Source of the DNA: an uncultured Lachnospiraceae bacterium
GTDB lineage: Bacteria; Bacillota; Clostridia; Lachnospirales; Lachnospiraceae
Direction of reading: 5' to 3'
Length of the DNA: 64,000 nucleotides
Assembly (NCBI GenBank): GCA_910585605.1
Contig: CAJUFL010000009.1
Span: 19,355 to 83,354, forward strand
Position numbers and translations under genes: made by a program. Positions 60,339-64,000 of this stretch are shown here, one piece after another; the first letter of the stretch is position 1; the number at the start of each line of letters is the position of its first letter. A model generated the notes under the pieces. It did no database searches, was not told where the DNA came from, and saw only the letters and a program-made list of their open reading frames with translations.

Positions 60339-61613
60339 TTATACTGTTTCATAAAATGTCTTTATAAAAATTTTAAGTGCCTCATAATCTGCCACCGCTC
60401 CTAATTCTACAGCGGAGTGCATAGCCAGAATCGGCATTCCCACATCTGCACACGGAAACGGAAGGTGGGATGTGACAATCGGCCCCAATGTGCTTCCACC
60501 TGGAATCCCTGTTTTATTAATTGCAATGGAAAATGGGATATTCTCTTTGCTGCACAGCTGTTTTATTACCGCAGCACTCTCTGCTGTCGTTCCATACTTT
60601 TGTCCCACACTGCGTTTAATGGAAATACCATGTCCCAGATATGCTCTGTTATTCGCATCACTCTTTTCCTCATAATTGGGATGGTTTGCATGGGCAACAT
60701 CCACAGACAGCAGAAAACTTTTTTCTAAAATTTTACTTTTTTCAAACCCGTTCCCACGTAACCCTTTACCAATCTTATCAATCACCAGTGGAAGAAGTTC
60801 ACTGTCTGCCCCCTGCTTCGTCAAACTCCCCACTTCCTCATTGTCAAAAACTACCATCATATCAATCGTATGGTCTGGTATTTTCCCACAATTTTTTATC
60901 CCATGCAAAATGGAACCTACTGAAGTCAGATTATCCAGTCTCGGAGCTGCCAGCATAGAAGAATCCAGCCCTGCTACCACAGGAACATCCATATTATACA
61001 GATATAAATCATAATCTAATATATCACTGGTTTGAATGTTAAGACTGTCAGCCACATTTGACAGTAAATCCTCTTCTTCAGACAGAGCAGCCAGGGGGAC
61101 CAGCTCTTTTGCAGTCTCCAATGCTCCTTTTTTATTCAACTCTTTATCCATATGAATGGCAAGACTTGGAATAATACAAAGAGGTCTGTCACTTTTATAG
61201 AGTAAAACTTGCGGAGTAAATACTGTTTTTCCTTTTATGACCACCCTGCCAGCCACTCCCAGCGGACGGTCTATCCAGGATTTCTGATACATTCCACCAT
61301 AAATTTCAACATTCAGCCTTGCACAATATCTGCCTTTTACCATAGGATTTGGTTTTATCTGAAAACATGGAAAATCACTGTGCGCCATTGCAATGCGAAA
61401 AGCCGGAAAATCATCAATATGCTCCCCTGTCCGGAATGCTACGCAGCCTGAACCATATAAGTTTACATAATACCCACTATTTTTCTTTAACTCCCATTCA
61501 TCCTCTATATTTAATTCCTGAAATTGATTTTTTAATAAATCCTTTTTTACATAATCCACTACATGCGAAGCCGTTACACCTTTCTTCAGCAATCTAAATA
61601 GCTCTTCCACCAA
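60339..61613 (-). CDS. M18-family aspartyl/acidic aminopeptidase
   Basis: The 424-residue metallopeptidase has MAHSDFPCFQIKPNP, LDSSMLAAPRLDNLTSVGS, VVFDNEEVGS and VDVAHANHPNY, the M18 metal ligand blocks. It should release N-terminal residues from peptides. Start is GTG at 61613 with GAGGAATTG upstream. Confidence 0.93.
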   Translation of the reverse strand: MVEELFRLLKKGVTASHVVDYVKKDLLKNQFQELNIEDEWELKKNSGYYVNLYGSGCVAFRTGEHIDDFPAFRIAMAHSDFPCFQIKPNPMVKGRYCARLNVEIYGGMYQKSWIDRPLGVAGRVVIKGKTVFTPQVLLYKSDRPLCIIPSLAIHMDKELNKKGALETAKELVPLAALSEEEDLLSNVADSLNIQTSDILDYDLYLYNMDVPVVAGLDSSMLAAPRLDNLTSVGSILHGIKNCGKIPDHTIDMMVVFDNEEVGSLTKQGADSELLPLVIDKIGKGLRGNGFEKSKILEKSFLLSVDVAHANHPNYEEKSDANNRAYLGHGISIKRSVGQKYGTTAESAAVIKQLCSKENIPFSIAINKTGIPGGSTLGPIVTSHLPFPCADVGMPILAMHSAVELGAVADYEALKIFIKTFYETV

Positions 61614-61662
61614 TCAATTCCTCCTGCTCTTCCCATACTGTTCTGCATAAAATCATCATATC

Positions 61663-62460
61663 TTACTTACCATTATCCCGCACTAAAATAACCTGCTTAG
61701 CGGTTGTATATGTTTTTGAAAAATCTACCTGTTTAAGCCTTTCATCCGTCACTGACATCGCAGCTGCCCCTACATCAGCAATCCCCCTGTCCACTGCTGA
61801 AAGAATGGAATCAAATGCAATATTTTCTATCTCCAACTCCATATCCAGCACATCACAGACAGCTTTCATCAAATCAATATCAAATCCTGCTACTTCTTCC
61901 CCCACTATACTTTCATATGGTGGGAATTCTGCGTTGGTCACCACTACCAGCTTCCCATTCGCATGTGAAACTTTATCTTCTCCCTGATACAGACTCTCAC
62001 TTGCACCGTCATAAATCCAGTTCTTTGTAATCGCCTCTAAAGTACCGTCTGCCTCTATCTTATCCAAAGCATCATTTATTTTATCCAATAATTCCTCATT
62101 TCCTTTTTTTACCACTAAACCATACTCTTCCTCGGCATAACTTTCCTCTAAAATCCGAACATTTTCAAATTCTCCTGCAAACACGTTTGCCGGACCGTCA
62201 TCCAGCATAACTGCATCGATCTCCCCTGCCTGCAAGGCCACTATCGCATCTTTTCCTTTATTAAACCTCTGTACCTGGGCACCTTCAATCTCGGATGCAT
62301 AAACATCTCCTGTAGTTTTAAGCTGTACCCCGATTTTCTTTCCTTTCAAATCCTCTAAAGAATAAACTGTATTTTCCGGCACCTTACTGCATCCACAAAG
62401 CAGCATAAAGCCCATAACTGCGTTAAACAGCCAAATTTTTCTTACTATATCCCTCTTCAT
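61663..62460 (-). CDS. Amino-acid-type ABC substrate-binding lipoprotein
   Basis: From ATG at 62460 (AAAGGAGG) the 265-residue protein has a signal with lipobox LLCGCS and the SBP_bac_3 fold (FPPYESI, GFDIDLMKAVCDVL, VGAAAMSVTDERLKQVDFSK). No permease or ATPase is next to it; the next gene is a diguanylate cyclase. Confidence 0.88.
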   Translation of the reverse strand: MKRDIVRKIWLFNAVMGFMLLCGCSKVPENTVYSLEDLKGKKIGVQLKTTGDVYASEIEGAQVQRFNKGKDAIVALQAGEIDAVMLDDGPANVFAGEFENVRILEESYAEEEYGLVVKKGNEELLDKINDALDKIEADGTLEAITKNWIYDGASESLYQGEDKVSHANGKLVVVTNAEFPPYESIVGEEVAGFDIDLMKAVCDVLDMELEIENIAFDSILSAVDRGIADVGAAAMSVTDERLKQVDFSKTYTTAKQVILVRDNGK

Positions 62461-62476
62461 ATGACATCCTCCTTTG

Positions 62477-62513
62477 CAGCCCATTACTTTTGCACTGCAA
62501 AAGTAATGGGCTG
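62477..62513. repeat. Perfect palindrome with 18-base arms upstream of the binding protein
   Basis: CAGCCCATTACTTTTGCA and TGCAAAAGTAATGGGCTG are exact reverse complements around one C. On the minus strand it ends directly at the ribosome binding site of the binding-protein gene. Confidence 0.7.
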
Positions 62514-62611
62514 GCAATCCCCATCTTTTAAATTCCATTATAAGCTTAATTCTATCCTTCATGTGCAATGATATCATCAATAAAACTTATTTTCCTAAAA
62601 CATAATATCAT

Positions 62612-63892
62612 TTAAACTACAATCTGATTTCTTCCATTACGCTTCCCGGTATACAGCTTATCATCCGCCTCTTTGATAACTTCTTCATATGGTACATTTC
62701 CTGCCATTTCCTTTATTCCAAAAGTCATCGTCACCCTGACCTGTTTCTCCTCATATTCAAAAATATTATTTCTGATATGTTCTGCCAGCATCTCTACTTT
62801 CTGTTTCACATCTTCCAAATCCAGTTCGTAAATCAATAAAAATTCTTCTCCACCCCACCGGCTTGCAAAGCCACAGCCGTCCACACTACCACGTATCATA
62901 GTGGATATGCTTGTTAAAATATAGTCACCGCAGTCATGCCCATATTGGTCATTTATTTTCTTAAACCAATCAATATCACACATAACCACCGTAAATTTCT
63001 TATTTTCTCTTATCAAAGCTTTTAACTGGTTATTACAGCTCCTTCTGTTATAAAGTGCCGTCAGGGAATCCAGTTCAACCAGATTTTTTAAAGCTATACA
63101 CATTTTCTCTGCATATACGCCGATCTCCCCAATCTCATCCTTTCTCATTGTAATCCTTTTATCTATGGAACCTACAAGATTTCCATCAGATATGGTACGA
63201 AGATACTGCTTGATCAAATCAATATCCTTAATCATTCCTATGGAAAACTTCCTGCTGCTGACAGAGGAAAATAAAATTGCAAGCATGGAAAAAATCAGAA
63301 ACCACAGTATGATTTTTCCCACATTCCGGTAAACAATCTCTGTTGGCTTGCCGGCAAATATCATGCCTACAATTTCTCCCCCTTCATTTTGTAATGGTGT
63401 ATAATACCCGATAAAGTCCCTTCCGTCGATCTGAATCCTTTTTGCAAAAAAATTCTCACCCTCCTCAAGAACCATACGTGCAACTTCCTGATCTGCTTTC
63501 GTACCTGCTGCTGATACACCATACTGGTTCTCAACGGTAGTCAGTATTCGGGTATCTCTCCAGAATATAGTAGTATCTATCTCTGATTTATTCTTAATAT
63601 CATAAAGCATGGTGGAATCACTGATATTAATGGAACCTTTTTTCAGCATCCCATCCTCATAAGTGTAATCCCCCCGTACTGTCAAATCAAAACAGCCTTT
63701 TAATACATAGGTTGTTGTCTCCAGTTCATCATGTATATTATCAGCAGCCAAGCCATAGATTAAAAAAATTCCAAAAATAAAAATTGCTGCTCCAAGCAGT
63801 GTTGTCGGCAGTAAACTAATTGAAAGCAGTTTCCATTTGATACTGTTCCTTTTGCTATTCAATATTAATATCCCTCCCTGTATTTTTTCCAT
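62612..63892 (-). CDS. Membrane Cache-GGDEF diguanylate cyclase
   Basis: The 426-residue protein has two membrane helices (about 22-48 and 193-212) flanking an extracellular Cache-like sensor (about 50-190), a HAMP-like segment and a GGDEF domain (about 265-426). The active-site signature is RWGGEEF (347-351), so it should make cyclic di-GMP. The true start may be TTG at 63862, where GGGAGGG lies upstream. Confidence 0.92.
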   Translation of the reverse strand: MEKIQGGILILNSKRNSIKWKLLSISLLPTTLLGAAIFIFGIFLIYGLAADNIHDELETTTYVLKGCFDLTVRGDYTYEDGMLKKGSINISDSTMLYDIKNKSEIDTTIFWRDTRILTTVENQYGVSAAGTKADQEVARMVLEEGENFFAKRIQIDGRDFIGYYTPLQNEGGEIVGMIFAGKPTEIVYRNVGKIILWFLIFSMLAILFSSVSSRKFSIGMIKDIDLIKQYLRTISDGNLVGSIDKRITMRKDEIGEIGVYAEKMCIALKNLVELDSLTALYNRRSCNNQLKALIRENKKFTVVMCDIDWFKKINDQYGHDCGDYILTSISTMIRGSVDGCGFASRWGGEEFLLIYELDLEDVKQKVEMLAEHIRNNIFEYEEKQVRVTMTFGIKEMAGNVPYEEVIKEADDKLYTGKRNGRNQIVV

Positions 63893-64000
63893 TATACATT
63901 CCTTTTATTATACGGTATTTTTTAACAATATTCAATTAGAAGTTACCTTGAGTTTCCGCAAATTGTAATTTCAAAACGAGTATATTCAGCCTTAGCACTA

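Noticed and set aside
1..64000. CRISPR arrays, IS elements with terminal repeats, rRNA genes and antibiotic resistance genes
   Set aside because: I looked for spaced direct repeats, transposase motifs, rRNA and known resistance families and saw none.

Overview
The window looks like a low-GC Gram-positive gut Clostridia chromosome, most likely Lachnospiraceae. The evidence is AT-rich sequence, strong GGAGG ribosome binding sites, the infC-rpmI-rplT order, a folate cluster with a FolB-FolK fusion, and the protein families carried. About two thirds of it is one integrated conjugative element (ICE) in the 3' end of a tRNA-Leu(AAG) gene. The intact tRNA lies at 46700-46784 (minus). A 28-base copy of its 3' end sits at 6262-6289, next to a tyrosine integrase (6384-7658), and the same 28 bases lie at 46696-46723. 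The element therefore spans about 6.29-46.7 kb, roughly 40.4 kb.

Left chromosome (1-6262): the start of a PqqD-like protein, an OPT-family transporter, a soluble methyl-accepting chemotaxis protein paired with a FIST sensor protein, a 51-residue small protein and a secreted Ig-like protein.

ICE (6262-46723), almost all on the minus strand. Reading from ParA toward the integrase: ParA and ParB; small lipoproteins and small cytoplasmic proteins; a BlaI-type repressor; a run of cargo-like proteins (ArdC antirestriction, an unknown protein, two pentapeptide-repeat proteins, a coiled repeat protein, a HAD nucleotidase, a DUF5688-like protein, a DUF3991/Toprim primase); a structured GC-rich segment that may hold oriT; a MobC-like protein, relaxase and VirD4 coupling protein; VirB2/VirB6/VirB3-like membrane proteins; a CpaE-like degenerate ATPase fused to an FN3 domain; a TIR-domain module; a surface module (CAP/LRR protein, 1209-residue thioester/Cna-B adhesin, anchored companion); DUF805 and SSB; VirB4 with its companion; a triple-domain cell-wall hydrolase; a type I toxin-antitoxin; an HTH replication/regulatory protein; then an Xre regulator and the integrase. 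No antibiotic resistance gene was seen.

The most unusual observation is that eight consecutive, otherwise unrelated proteins (32612-41682) end in related acidic tails. The best conserved form is EEALEAAMIPEPEFEMEM at the extreme C terminus. Because ArdC and conjugative primases of other systems are known or proposed to travel to the recipient, I propose that this tail is a type IV secretion signal and that the block is a set of proteins injected with the DNA.

Right chromosome (46724-64000): rplT, rpmI and infC (infC with an AUU start and a leader with a terminator), ppk and ppx, pheA, the folate genes folBK, folP and folC with an HD hydrolase, a polysaccharide deacetylase, an ABC transporter pair, a ferredoxin, an M18 aminopeptidase, an amino-acid-type binding lipoprotein and a Cache-GGDEF diguanylate cyclase.
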